Below, one piece after another: positions 21,193 to 29,213 of a stretch of DNA of 64,000 nt. Below the pieces are notes generated by a model. It was not told the DNA's origin. It did no database searches and saw nothing but the letters and a program-made list of their open reading frames with translations. The translations under genes and the position numbers were made by a program. Source of the DNA: a virus; IMG/VR virus record IMGVR_UViG_3300034107_001363, positions 1-64,000 of that record. One strand, given 5' to 3'. How positions within the stretch are numbered: position 1 is the first letter of the stretch; each line of letters begins with the position of its first letter.

Positions 21193-21534
21193 TTAGGCCT
21201 CTTGGTGATCGAGCGCGAACTCGTCGGCGAGATCATCGGCCTCGCTTGCGCGGAGCTTCTGCCACCACTCTTTCTTAGTGCGATCCCAGTCGAGGTTGCC
21301 GACGCCCCCATTCATAATGCGAACGGCTTCTTCGAGACTCCAGTCGTGGGTATCGGCCATAACCTCCGACATGAAAGACGCCATCAAGGCATCCTCCCAT
21401 GTTTCGGGGTTAAGCGCCAAGAGGCAGACGGCCTGCCTCTTTTGGGCATTCACCATCCACGCCCCCTCATTAGGGAACGTTGCCATTGCTCCGTTTGCGA
21501 TCATCTGGAGGCGGGTGATATTGTTCATGTTCAT
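21193..21534 (-). CDS. Hypothetical protein (113 aa)
   Basis: Starts MNMNNITRLQMIANGAMATFPNEGAWMVNAQKRQAVCLLALNPETWEDAL, then a helical Trp-rich segment (NLDWDRTKKEWWQKLRASE) and an acidic end. A GTG at 21549 would add five residues. Unknown. Confidence 0.55.
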   Translation of the reverse strand: MNMNNITRLQMIANGAMATFPNEGAWMVNAQKRQAVCLLALNPETWEDALMASFMSEVMADTHDWSLEEAVRIMNGGVGNLDWDRTKKEWWQKLRASEADDLADEFALDHQEA

Positions 21535-21704
21535 AGTAACGTTTGCCACTCCATCGGCGTGTCGCGGATTCAGTCAACCGCGAAGACATCCCTGAACGTC
21601 GGGATTGGACGTGCTGGTGCCTATGCCAGCGTAAGGCCCTAGAGGGCTGAGTGGTGTCCACCCAGCGAGGGCGGCAGTTTAACGACGTGCCGAGGTCGTG
21701 GGGA

Positions 21705-22025
21705 TCAGAATGGGACGTCGGTCGCCCAATTTTCTGGAGGCGGCAAGATCACCATCTCCTTGTCGTCGAGCGGCTCCGACTCGGTGATCCAGCTGTTGAC
21801 CAGCACCTTGCTGGCCACCTTACGATAGCGGCGCGTGCCATCCTTGGTGACCTTCCAGTCACCGAAGAAGCGCTCGGCCATCAGGGCCTTGAGGGCCTCT
21901 AGCTCGAACTCCGCGTCCCTTAGCTGTTGCAGGACCGCCCGCGTCTCCTGTTTGGAGACCTGAAGGTCAATGGCTGGGACCACGCCCATAAGGCGGCAGA
22001 GCAGGCTTTCAATCATCGTTGTCAT
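21705..22025 (-). CDS. Hypothetical protein (106 aa)
   Basis: MTTMIESLLCRLMGVVPAIDLQVSKQETRAVLQQLRDAEFELEALKALMAERFFGDWKVTKDGTRRYRK: a helical N-terminal half with coiled-coil character, and a strand-rich basic second half ending in an acidic segment. First gene of the leftward operon; a 280-base gap lies behind it. Unknown. Confidence 0.55.
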   Translation of the reverse strand: MTTMIESLLCRLMGVVPAIDLQVSKQETRAVLQQLRDAEFELEALKALMAERFFGDWKVTKDGTRRYRKVASKVLVNSWITESEPLDDKEMVILPPPENWATDVPF

Positions 22026-22305
22026 GGTAGCGTGTTTGTTTGTTGTTCCCCATGTGCATACGTTGTGTATACATATGGAAGGTAGCGAGCACTGGGCTCA
22101 CTGGTCACACTACTAAGGCGACTACAGGCTACATCATCGTGATGCAGTGGTTACTGAGGGGCGACGGGTCTACCTCGACTCCGCCTATCCTCACACAGCT
22201 ACAGGGGGACAGTCATGGCATGAGCGTGGGAATTTTTATTTAGCCACGGAAAAAGTAAAAAGGGGGCGTGAAATTTTGAATTGGTGGATGGTTTGGGAAA
22301 GTGTA
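22026..22305. promoter_or_regulatory. Divergent control region between the arms (280 bases)
   Basis: Separates the leftward operon from the rightward structural arm, so late and early promoters are expected here. An AT-rich block with GTGCATACGTTGTGTATACATATG (about 22054-22077) contains GTATAC and CATATG dyads and a possible -10 (TATACA) with TTGTTC 19 bases before it. No exact TTAGC palindrome is present. Confidence 0.4.
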
Positions 22306-23046
22306 ATGGGGGTGATGCCGAAGGTGCCTGTGAAGCTTGCGAAGAAGGTTTTGGATCAAAGCCGTCAGGTTCGTTTGAGTCCTGAGCAGGCGGCTCAATT
22401 TGAGTTGGCGAAGGAGCCGATGAAGAAGGCGGCGGCTGGGGTGGTTTTGAAGCAGCCGGACTTGTCGGAGGAGGAGGTGGATCAGGCTGGGGTGGTGGAG
22501 GCGTTGGCGGAGGCTGGGGAGTTGGGGGAGTCTGGAGCTTCGACGTTGGCGATGGGTGCTGGTTTGGCTTCTTTGTTAAAGGTGAAGGGGGCTGCGGGAT
22601 TGGCGGGCAAGGCTGGAAGGGCGGCTGGGGTGGCGACGGTGGCGTTGAACGCGGTCGATTTGGCGCGGACGTTGGTGGATGATGATTACCGTGAGGAGGT
22701 GAAGGCGTCGTTGGAAGGGATGGATGGGTGGGACGGGTTTCAGCAGGGGTTGACGAGGGCCCCGTCGCTGGTGACTGCCTTGCAGTCGGTGAATGAGGAG
22801 ACGGCGGATCAGTTTGAAGGAATTGAGGAGCAGGATGCCCGGACTGACCGGCAGTTGTATGAGATGCGGCTGAGGAAGAAGGCGCGGCAGCAGGAGACAG
22901 AGCGGGTCAATGAGGAGCAGAGGAGGGCCTTGGAGGCTCCGAGTGCTGAAGAAAAAATCCGGATGGCGAAGCTTGAGGATGAGATGGAAAAACAGAATGC
23001 GCGGAACATGGTGCGTTCTTACTTGGAGGAGCAGGGATTGGTATGA
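22306..23046 (+). CDS. Hypothetical structural-arm protein (246 aa)
   Basis: Ala/Gly-rich and helical, with KVPVKLAKKVLDQSRQVRLSPEQ, a Gly/Ala hydrophobic middle (STLAMGAGLASLLKVKGAAGLAGKAG) and a charged coiled-coil C-terminus (RLRKKARQQETERVNEEQRR). Candidate starts are ATG 22288, 22306 and 22315; a GGGGGTG block sits just before the last. It overlaps the terminase gene by ATGA. It may be a virion or packaging accessory protein, but no family is recognised. Confidence 0.55.
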   Translation: MGVMPKVPVKLAKKVLDQSRQVRLSPEQAAQFELAKEPMKKAAAGVVLKQPDLSEEEVDQAGVVEALAEAGELGESGASTLAMGAGLASLLKVKGAAGLAGKAGRAAGVATVALNAVDLARTLVDDDYREEVKASLEGMDGWDGFQQGLTRAPSLVTALQSVNEETADQFEGIEEQDARTDRQLYEMRLRKKARQQETERVNEEQRRALEAPSAEEKIRMAKLEDEMEKQNARNMVRSYLEEQGLV

Positions 23047-24788
23047 TCATTGATGGAGCTGAGTTTCCGGACGGGACATGTCCCATTGCGGCGCATTTGT
23101 GGTTGTATGCGCAGGCGGGAGAGGGCAATGGTTGGATCCGGACGCCGGAGCAGCGGTTTCAGAATTTCAAGGCGGCGGTAGACCTTGCGTTCAACTGCGA
23201 GGGTTCCATCCGGCGGGTGGTTTGGAATCGATGGACTGAGTTGATTGTCCGGTCCTACATTGGCAACTGGGACAAGAAGCGGTTTTTGGCTCTTGCTGGA
23301 TGCTCGAGTTCTGGAAAGTCGGACGGCATTGCGTTGTGCGGGCTGATGGATTACTGGGCACGACCTGCGGAGACGTTCTTCTTGGTGATGTCGACGACCA
23401 AGCAGGCGGCTCGGATGCGTATTTGGAAGTCGATTACGCAGCTTTGGGGGCAGGCCGTGGAGAAGGGGTGTCCGGGCAAGCTCATTGATTCTGACGGCTA
23501 CATCAAAGGGGTGAACCAGAACGGGATGCTGTGGAGGAATAGCGGCATCATTTTGATGGCTGCGGGCAATTCGGATGCTGAGCAGGCCTGCAAGGACTTG
23601 CTGGGGATCAAGAACCCGAATGTCATCATCGGTGCGGACGAGTTCAACGAGCTGGGGGACGGCATCTTAAAGACGGCGTTTGAGAACATGACGTCGAACG
23701 ACCGGCTTAATTTCACGGGGATGGCGAATCCGGACAAGCTGACCGACCCGTTTGGGGAACTGGCGGAGCCGTTGCACGGGTGGAAGTCCATTACTGAAGA
23801 CGACGAGCAGTGGTTGACCAAGTATGGCCGGTGCGTCCGGTTGAACGCGGAGAATTCGCCCCGGATCAAGGACGAGGGGGGCGAGAAGTTCCATTGGCAG
23901 CCTGACCAAGCTTACTGCGACCGGATTGCCAAAGCGCGAGGTGGGGTGAAGAGCCGGGGTTACTATCGCTTCGTCAAGGCGTTCTGGTGTCCGGACGGCG
24001 CCACCAATTCGATTTACTCGGAAGTCGAGCTGATGAATGGCTGTGCCCTTGATTTGGAGGAGCCGCGTTGGGACTCCCAGCCAATTACGTTGTCTGGCTT
24101 GGACCCGTCGTTCAGCCGCAACGGCGACCGCTCGTGCGACGTCAAAGCAAAGCTGGGCAAAGTGGAAGGGCGAACCCATCTTCATTTCTGCCACTACCAG
24201 ACGCTGGTTGAGGACATCCAAGACAAGGAAGTGGCGTTGTCGCACCAAATTGCCCGTCAGTGGAAGCAGTCGTGCGAGGACTGGGGAGTGAAGCCGTTTC
24301 ACGCGGCGATGGACAACACCGGAGCTGGCACGCCGTTCGGCCACATCGTCGACATGGAGTGGAGTCCGGCGGTGATGAAAGTGAACTTCCAAGGCAAGGC
24401 ATCCGACCGGACGGTGGTGTTCCGCAACGAGGACGTTGGTTTCTACAACAAGAACTCGGAGCTGTGGATTCAACCGAAGGAGTTTATTCGGGCCAACCAG
24501 ATTAGCGGCATCAGCAAGGAGATGATGGCCGAACTGGTCGACCGCGAGTATCACGACAAGGAGGGACGCTTGTTGCGGGTCGAAAGCAAGGAGGAGGCCA
24601 AGAAGCGGCTCAAGCGGTCTCCTGACTTGGTTGACGCGGCGTTGCTTGTCATCGAGAAGGCGGTCAGTCTTGGAATGTTGCGCAGCGAAGAGGTCCGGCA
24701 GGTAGCCAAGATGGCCAATTCGGGCTGGGCCTTGAGCCGTGTCAAGAAGATGATAGCGACGGTTTGCGGGCGGCGGTTGCGCCGGTAA
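23043..24788 (+). CDS. terL: Terminase large subunit
   Basis: A 581-residue DNA-packaging motor. Walker A is GCSSSGKS (about residues 85-92) and Walker B is NVIIGADEFNEL (about 194-204). The RNase H-like nuclease half supplies acidic residues in LSGLDPSF (about 355), AAMDNTG (about 422) and PDLVDAAL (about 530). The protein translocates DNA into the procapsid and cuts the concatemer. The length is normal for the family. It is coupled by ATGA to the gene upstream. The portal follows after one small gene, the classical order. Confidence 0.9.
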   Translation: MIIDGAEFPDGTCPIAAHLWLYAQAGEGNGWIRTPEQRFQNFKAAVDLAFNCEGSIRRVVWNRWTELIVRSYIGNWDKKRFLALAGCSSSGKSDGIALCGLMDYWARPAETFFLVMSTTKQAARMRIWKSITQLWGQAVEKGCPGKLIDSDGYIKGVNQNGMLWRNSGIILMAAGNSDAEQACKDLLGIKNPNVIIGADEFNELGDGILKTAFENMTSNDRLNFTGMANPDKLTDPFGELAEPLHGWKSITEDDEQWLTKYGRCVRLNAENSPRIKDEGGEKFHWQPDQAYCDRIAKARGGVKSRGYYRFVKAFWCPDGATNSIYSEVELMNGCALDLEEPRWDSQPITLSGLDPSFSRNGDRSCDVKAKLGKVEGRTHLHFCHYQTLVEDIQDKEVALSHQIARQWKQSCEDWGVKPFHAAMDNTGAGTPFGHIVDMEWSPAVMKVNFQGKASDRTVVFRNEDVGFYNKNSELWIQPKEFIRANQISGISKEMMAELVDREYHDKEGRLLRVESKEEAKKRLKRSPDLVDAALLVIEKAVSLGMLRSEEVRQVAKMANSGWALSRVKKMIATVCGRRLRR

Positions 24789-24825
24789 GCTTGACATTCA
24801 TCGGGTCTTATGGACAACTCCCGAA

Positions 24826-25137
24826 ATGCCAGCAGGAATTATCACCATTGGAACTACCCCGGTTTCTCAACTTGTCCCGGTGCCGCGCGGCCGCACCTTC
24901 ACGATGGCCTTGCGAGGAACCCCTGGAACCCTCACTTCGTTCAAGGCCCAGTGGTATGACGGCACCAACTGGAACAACTTCGTCTCCACCGACCTTGATT
25001 TGGCAGTGGCAGGAGAAGCAACCGGGGTAAATGTTGGCGCGATCAACGAGATTTTGGTGGTTTCAACAGGAAATACCGCTGGGACAACGATGATTGCGGT
25101 GATCAATGTCGAACCGCTGGAAGCTCACTCGATGTAA
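24826..25137 (+). CDS. Small beta-rich structural protein (103 aa)
   Basis: MPAGIITIGTTPVSQLVPVPRGRTFTMALRGTPGTLTSFKAQWYDGTNWNNF: nearly all strand, with repeated Thr/Gly turns, like small virion decoration or fibre-associated domains. Lies between terminase and portal. Leader CAACTCCCGAA before ATG without SD. The 30793-31113 product has similar composition. A virion role is inference. Confidence 0.55.
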   Translation: MPAGIITIGTTPVSQLVPVPRGRTFTMALRGTPGTLTSFKAQWYDGTNWNNFVSTDLDLAVAGEATGVNVGAINEILVVSTGNTAGTTMIAVINVEPLEAHSM

Positions 25138-25150
25138 TTTGTTCCTTTCA

Positions 25151-25165
25151 TTTAGCCCGGCTAAA
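25151..25165. promoter_or_regulatory. TTAGC palindrome, loop CCG
   Basis: TTTAGC-CCG-GCTAAA, six-base-pair arms, ending two bases before the ATG of the portal gene. Confidence 0.65.
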
Positions 25166-25167
25166 GC

Positions 25168-27474
25168 ATGTCACTTTTCTACGACTCCGAAAAAGCCCTA
25201 GCCGATCTTAAGGGATTGGATGATGATCTGGAGGCCGCAGAAGAGCGGCTGGGTTCGCCAGAAGCGGCCCGGGCCATCTATGACACGCTGAAGGAGGCCG
25301 ACGGAGACAGTTCGTTTAACCGTGGGCTAGTGCAGGGACAAATGAATTTCCTTCCTCCCCACGATGAGAGCGAACTGGAGAACAAGGGGCAGTCGGATCG
25401 CTTTAACATTACCACTGGCGAGGGCCCTGCCATCAAGAACGAGGCAGTGGCTGCCTACATGGACATCTACACCACGCCCCGGATGCTGGTGGACATCCCT
25501 CTTAATCCGTCGATTGACAGGAACTACGCTACCACTTGGGGTCAGGTGATGGCCGAGGAGTTCACCACGATGGACCGTTCCGACGACAGTTCGTTACCAA
25601 CCCACCTCCAGCTGGCAGACACCTACGTTACCCACGGTGTAGCCATCGGTTACTTCGACGATCCGGAAACCATGCAGTTTTCGGTGGCTGGGCTTGACCA
25701 TTTCAAGTTTCCGCGCAAGACCGGCATCGTTTCCTCGAAAGCCGAGTTGGTCACAGCCTTGGGCGAATACAGTGCCAGCCAGCTTTACCGCAAAATCGGC
25801 AACAAGGGATGGGACGAAAACGCAATCCGTAAAGCAATTCGGTCGACTGCTGGCCGCTACCAAAAGGACTGGGATAACTGGGAGCTGATCCAGCGTGAGA
25901 TTAAGAGCAACGAGATGTACATCGATTCGGTTTGCGAACCGATTGAGGTCATTTTCACATGGGTTCAGGAATTCGACGGTAGCTGGTCCTACTATGTCTC
26001 AGCCCGCTCCGGCCTCGACAGCAAGGGGCGCAAGGACGATCAGGAAACCTTCCTATTCAAGTCGCGCAACCACTACGAATCGGCGGACCAGTGCTTCCAG
26101 ATTTTCCCTTTTTCGGTGGGCGACGGCGGGCGACTCTACACCGTGCGTGGCTTGGGCTACCTGATCTACCAGCTTTGCAACGCGATGGACATCATGCACT
26201 GCAAGTTGCTGGACAACGCGCGGGTCGGTTCTTCGCTGCTGGTTCAGCCTGCCACTACAGAGGATGCTCAAGACATGCAGCTCATCGACTTCGGCGGAGG
26301 CATTGCATTACCGCCAACGATGCGGATTCCTGAGCAGCGGGTCGCTCAAAACCTGAACAACTCCCTGATCCCGGCCATCAACGAGTCTCGCCAGATCCTC
26401 AACCGGGCAACCGGCGGGCTGGCGTCCGGCCAGATGATGCTGCAGCCCGAGCAAGACCGCCGGACCAAGTTGGAAGTGTCGTCCCAGCTGGACTACATGA
26501 ACAAGCTGAACAGCTTTGCGATCAACCTGTTCTACGGGCCCTACGACAAGATTATGAGGGAAAAGGTTCGCCGGGCATTCACTGTGCCCCAGAAGGACCG
26601 CGCCGCAGCAAAGAGGGTCAAGGAGATGAAGCAGCGCTGCCTTGAACGGGGAGTTCCTGAACAGGCTTTTTCTTCGATTGATCTCAAGGGCGTCCGGGCT
26701 AGCCGGATCATCGGTACTGGCAGTCGAGCTAGCCGGATTATGCTGATGGACCAGATGCAGCAGATGTACAGCACTTGGGATGCGGTTGGTCGGTCTAATT
26801 TCGAGTTCGACTATTTGGTCGAGCTGGTGGGCCCTGAAAAAGCCGAGCGTTACGCTGGACAGCCGAACCTCAAGCGCGAGACCTACGACGACTCCATTGC
26901 AATGCTAGAAAACTTCCAGTTGCTGGAAGGCGACTACATGGCGCCGAAGGAAGGACAGGACCAAATGGTTCACCTACCGAAACACATCGACGAACTGGAA
27001 GTTGGCCTCAAGGAAGTTGACGAAGGTCAGGTGGATTTGATGCAGTGGACCATCGAGCATGAACCGCTCTACCGTCACTGTGTTGCCACTCTCGAGATCA
27101 CGGTGGTCCACGAGACCGTCCAGCCCGAACTCAACATGTATCGCCAGCGGGTGCAGCAAATCGGCGAGCTGGTAGTCAACGGGATGAAGATGATCAACAA
27201 GGCCCAGCGGGAAGGAAAGTTTGATCCACAGCAAGCTCAAGAAGGCGAAAGCCCGGAACAGGCCAAGTTGAGCGAAGAAATGCGCGCATCCCAACTTAAG
27301 CACAAGCAAGAGATGGAGCAGAACTGGCAGAAGCACATGGCAACGCTTGAGCAGATCAAGCAGACCGGCCAACAGAAGATGGTCATTGAGGCTCAGCGGG
27401 CAATGGGCAAGGTAGCGGAACGGGATGTCGAGGTTCAGGAGCGGATGAACCGCTTGCGTGCCAGCCAGATTTAG
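25168..27474 (+). CDS. Portal (head-tail connector) protein
   Basis: A 768-residue protein directly after the terminase, with podovirus-type portal features. The N-terminal domain has FNITTGEGPAIKNEAVAAYMD, the central part has VRGLGYLIYQLCNAMDIMHCKLLDNARVG and SRQILNRATGGLASGQMMLQPEQDRRTKLEVSSQLD, and a long Gln/Lys/Glu-rich C-terminal helix from about residue 670 to the end could form the barrel. It would assemble as a dodecamer at the capsid vertex, seat the terminase and attach the tail. The stop TAG is part of the next palindrome. Confidence 0.85.
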   Translation: MSLFYDSEKALADLKGLDDDLEAAEERLGSPEAARAIYDTLKEADGDSSFNRGLVQGQMNFLPPHDESELENKGQSDRFNITTGEGPAIKNEAVAAYMDIYTTPRMLVDIPLNPSIDRNYATTWGQVMAEEFTTMDRSDDSSLPTHLQLADTYVTHGVAIGYFDDPETMQFSVAGLDHFKFPRKTGIVSSKAELVTALGEYSASQLYRKIGNKGWDENAIRKAIRSTAGRYQKDWDNWELIQREIKSNEMYIDSVCEPIEVIFTWVQEFDGSWSYYVSARSGLDSKGRKDDQETFLFKSRNHYESADQCFQIFPFSVGDGGRLYTVRGLGYLIYQLCNAMDIMHCKLLDNARVGSSLLVQPATTEDAQDMQLIDFGGGIALPPTMRIPEQRVAQNLNNSLIPAINESRQILNRATGGLASGQMMLQPEQDRRTKLEVSSQLDYMNKLNSFAINLFYGPYDKIMREKVRRAFTVPQKDRAAAKRVKEMKQRCLERGVPEQAFSSIDLKGVRASRIIGTGSRASRIMLMDQMQQMYSTWDAVGRSNFEFDYLVELVGPEKAERYAGQPNLKRETYDDSIAMLENFQLLEGDYMAPKEGQDQMVHLPKHIDELEVGLKEVDEGQVDLMQWTIEHEPLYRHCVATLEITVVHETVQPELNMYRQRVQQIGELVVNGMKMINKAQREGKFDPQQAQEGESPEQAKLSEEMRASQLKHKQEMEQNWQKHMATLEQIKQTGQQKMVIEAQRAMGKVAERDVEVQERMNRLRASQI

Positions 27475-27483
27475 CCTGGCTAA
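27471..27483. promoter_or_regulatory. TTAGC palindrome, loop CTG
   Basis: Exact core containing the portal stop codon and ending six bases before the next ATG. Confidence 0.65.
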
Positions 27484-27489
27484 CGATTT

Positions 27490-27741
27490 ATGTCAGTATT
27501 CAGCGACGAAGAGAAACGAGAGTTGGCGCGCCATCTGGAAGCGCCAGTAGTAAAGAAGGCAATCGGAGAAGCCTTGCATACCCTGTGGCGGTCCAAGCGT
27601 GGCCTTGAGACGCTTGAAGCAAGCGCCATGGCGTTCAACTACCACAGTGGGGCCTGCGACGCTTTAGAAGCCCTTTACGGCCTTGCCGAGACGCCAAAGG
27701 ATTTTGCCATCAACCCGAGAAAGCTACGGGCGAACGGCTGA
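27490..27741 (+). CDS. Small hypothetical protein (83 aa)
   Basis: MSVFSDEEKRELARHLEAPVVKKAIGEALHTLWRSKRGLETLEASAMAFNYHSGACDALEALYGL: all-helical. Small helical proteins at this place between portal and scaffold are common in short-tailed phages and of unknown role. Confidence 0.6.
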   Translation: MSVFSDEEKRELARHLEAPVVKKAIGEALHTLWRSKRGLETLEASAMAFNYHSGACDALEALYGLAETPKDFAINPRKLRANG

Positions 27742-27760
27742 GCACGAAACACCGAATACC

Positions 27761-28975
27761 ATGAGCACTGAAAGCACTGAGACATTGGAAGCAACCAATT
27801 GGGCCGATCCTTCCGGCAAAGGGATGATGGCCGCGATGGAAGACATTTCCTTCACTGACGACTTTGGCGCGCCGTCGATTGCGCCTACTCCGGTCGTAAA
27901 GCCTGCCGTGACGCCCGATCCGGCTCCAAAAACGGCTGAAACCGTCGTGACGCCGGTTGAAATCCCGGAATCGCTAATCGATGAGGACTTTTTTGGCAGC
28001 GAAACCAAAGAGACTCCGGTAGCCGAAACCAAGGTGGATGGCTTCGACGAAAAAGGCTTTGACGCCGAGACTGAAGAGCAGGCAAAAGGCCTTGATGCCA
28101 AGGCGGGCGATAAGTTCAAAGCTTTGCGGGCTGAACTAAAGGAGTTCAAGGCCAAGCCGGTCGAAACCGTATTGCCGGAAGAAACGCGGCTCAAGTTAGA
28201 AACTCTCGAGCTCAAGGCACAGGAAACTGAAGGGCTTAAACAACGGCTGGAGGAAATCAGTTCTCAGTCGGCCAAGTTGAAGATGGAAAACAGCGAGGTC
28301 TACAAGCGTGAAGTGCTAGACCCTGCTGCTGAAACCTTCAAACGTAGTGATGCTTTGGCTGAAATGTATGAGAAAGAGCCAGCTATCCTGCGAGCCATCA
28401 TCAAGGAGCGTGACCGTCGGGTTCAGAACGAGCTGATCAAGGAACACCTTGGCGAGTTCTCCGACTTCGACCGCTCCGAAGTTTATCGTCAGATTCAGGA
28501 CTTCAACGGCTTTGTTGCCAAACGAGAGAGCTTGTTGGCTAATGCCGAGCAGGAACTAGAGCTACAGGAAGTTCAAAGAGCCGAAGCGACTGGCAAGCAA
28601 CTAGCCCAGCAGCGGAATGCGGTGCAGACTATTCAGAAGGAAATCTGGGAGAAGTATAAGGACACTATCCCCGGCTTTCTTGACGACAGCGGCGAGACCA
28701 AGGACTTCCGTGAACTGATGGCCAAAGGACTATCGATCGATTTTTCAACAGCCCGGGCCAAGGATCAGGCTTTTGCCGCATTTGCAGGAACTGCTTTGCC
28801 ATTTGCGGTCAAGCAAATCGCCGTGTTGCGCAAGGAACTTGCTGAAGCGAACAAAACTGCAGGCCGTGAGGTCAAGGGGCGGCCCTCTGCCGGTTCCGTG
28901 ATCAAGGCTGATTCGGCGGAAAGCAACGCTCCGAAGACCTTCATGGAAGCGATGGCAATGGATCTCAGTAGCTAA
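27761..28975 (+). CDS. Scaffolding protein candidate
   Basis: A 404-residue, strongly acidic and helical protein between portal and major capsid genes. The N-terminal 130 residues are Pro/Thr/Val-rich and look disordered. Residues 150-330 form long charged helices (LKFKALRAELKEFKAK-like, RLKLETLELKAQETEGLKQRLEEI). The C-terminus has AVKQIAVLRKELAEANK and a basic patch that could bind the capsid protein. Its order, composition and length fit an internal scaffold that is lost on maturation. ATG 27761 follows the previous stop after 19 bases. Confidence 0.75.
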   Translation: MSTESTETLEATNWADPSGKGMMAAMEDISFTDDFGAPSIAPTPVVKPAVTPDPAPKTAETVVTPVEIPESLIDEDFFGSETKETPVAETKVDGFDEKGFDAETEEQAKGLDAKAGDKFKALRAELKEFKAKPVETVLPEETRLKLETLELKAQETEGLKQRLEEISSQSAKLKMENSEVYKREVLDPAAETFKRSDALAEMYEKEPAILRAIIKERDRRVQNELIKEHLGEFSDFDRSEVYRQIQDFNGFVAKRESLLANAEQELELQEVQRAEATGKQLAQQRNAVQTIQKEIWEKYKDTIPGFLDDSGETKDFRELMAKGLSIDFSTARAKDQAFAAFAGTALPFAVKQIAVLRKELAEANKTAGREVKGRPSAGSVIKADSAESNAPKTFMEAMAMDLSS

Positions 28976-29006
28976 TTTTGCGGCTGCCTTCGATTTTGCT
29001 TCACAA

Positions 29007-29084
29007 GAGCGGACAATCGGGGTTAGAAGACCAACGAACTTGCCGACCGGGCAGGTTCGGAAACTTCTCCCGGTTCGTCCGCTC
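29007..29084 (+). ncRNA. Long nested stem-loop, RNA structure candidate
   Basis: Outer arms GAGCGGAC (29007-29014) and GTCCGCTC (29077-29084) pair perfectly, continue with AATCGGG against CTCCCGGTT (one G-U), and enclose a ten-base-pair hairpin CGAACTTGCC/GGCAGGTTCG (29035-29059, one G-U) with a five-base loop. It could act in RNA processing, mRNA stability or translation of the capsid gene, or as a DNA signal. Confidence 0.5.
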
Positions 29085-29114
29085 GGTTCGTCATCCGTTC
29101 TAGCAATTCGTTTC

Positions 29115-29142
29115 AGAGCCGCTTTCTGCGGGCTCCGTTTTC
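29115..29142 (+). terminator. Terminator-like hairpin before capsid gene
   Basis: GAGCCGC-TTTCT-GCGGGCTC (one bulged G) followed by CGTTTTCG. The U-run is short, so partial termination after the scaffold gene is the most that can be claimed. Confidence 0.4.
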
Positions 29143-29213
29143 GCTCGCCCCCATCCGTGAGGGCAAAGAACCGACCAATCTACATTCATACCGCGCCTTA
29201 GCGCACACACACT

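Larger units (their letters stand above)
28976..29213. other. Structured leader before the capsid gene (238 bases)
   Basis: Contains the large stem at 29007-29084 and a terminator-like hairpin near 29115-29145. No gene is seen. Together they separate scaffold and capsid expression. Confidence 0.55.

Noticed and set aside
23667-24797. Long minus-strand frame opposite the terminase gene
   Set aside because: Antisense shadow of a strongly supported gene with biased composition.
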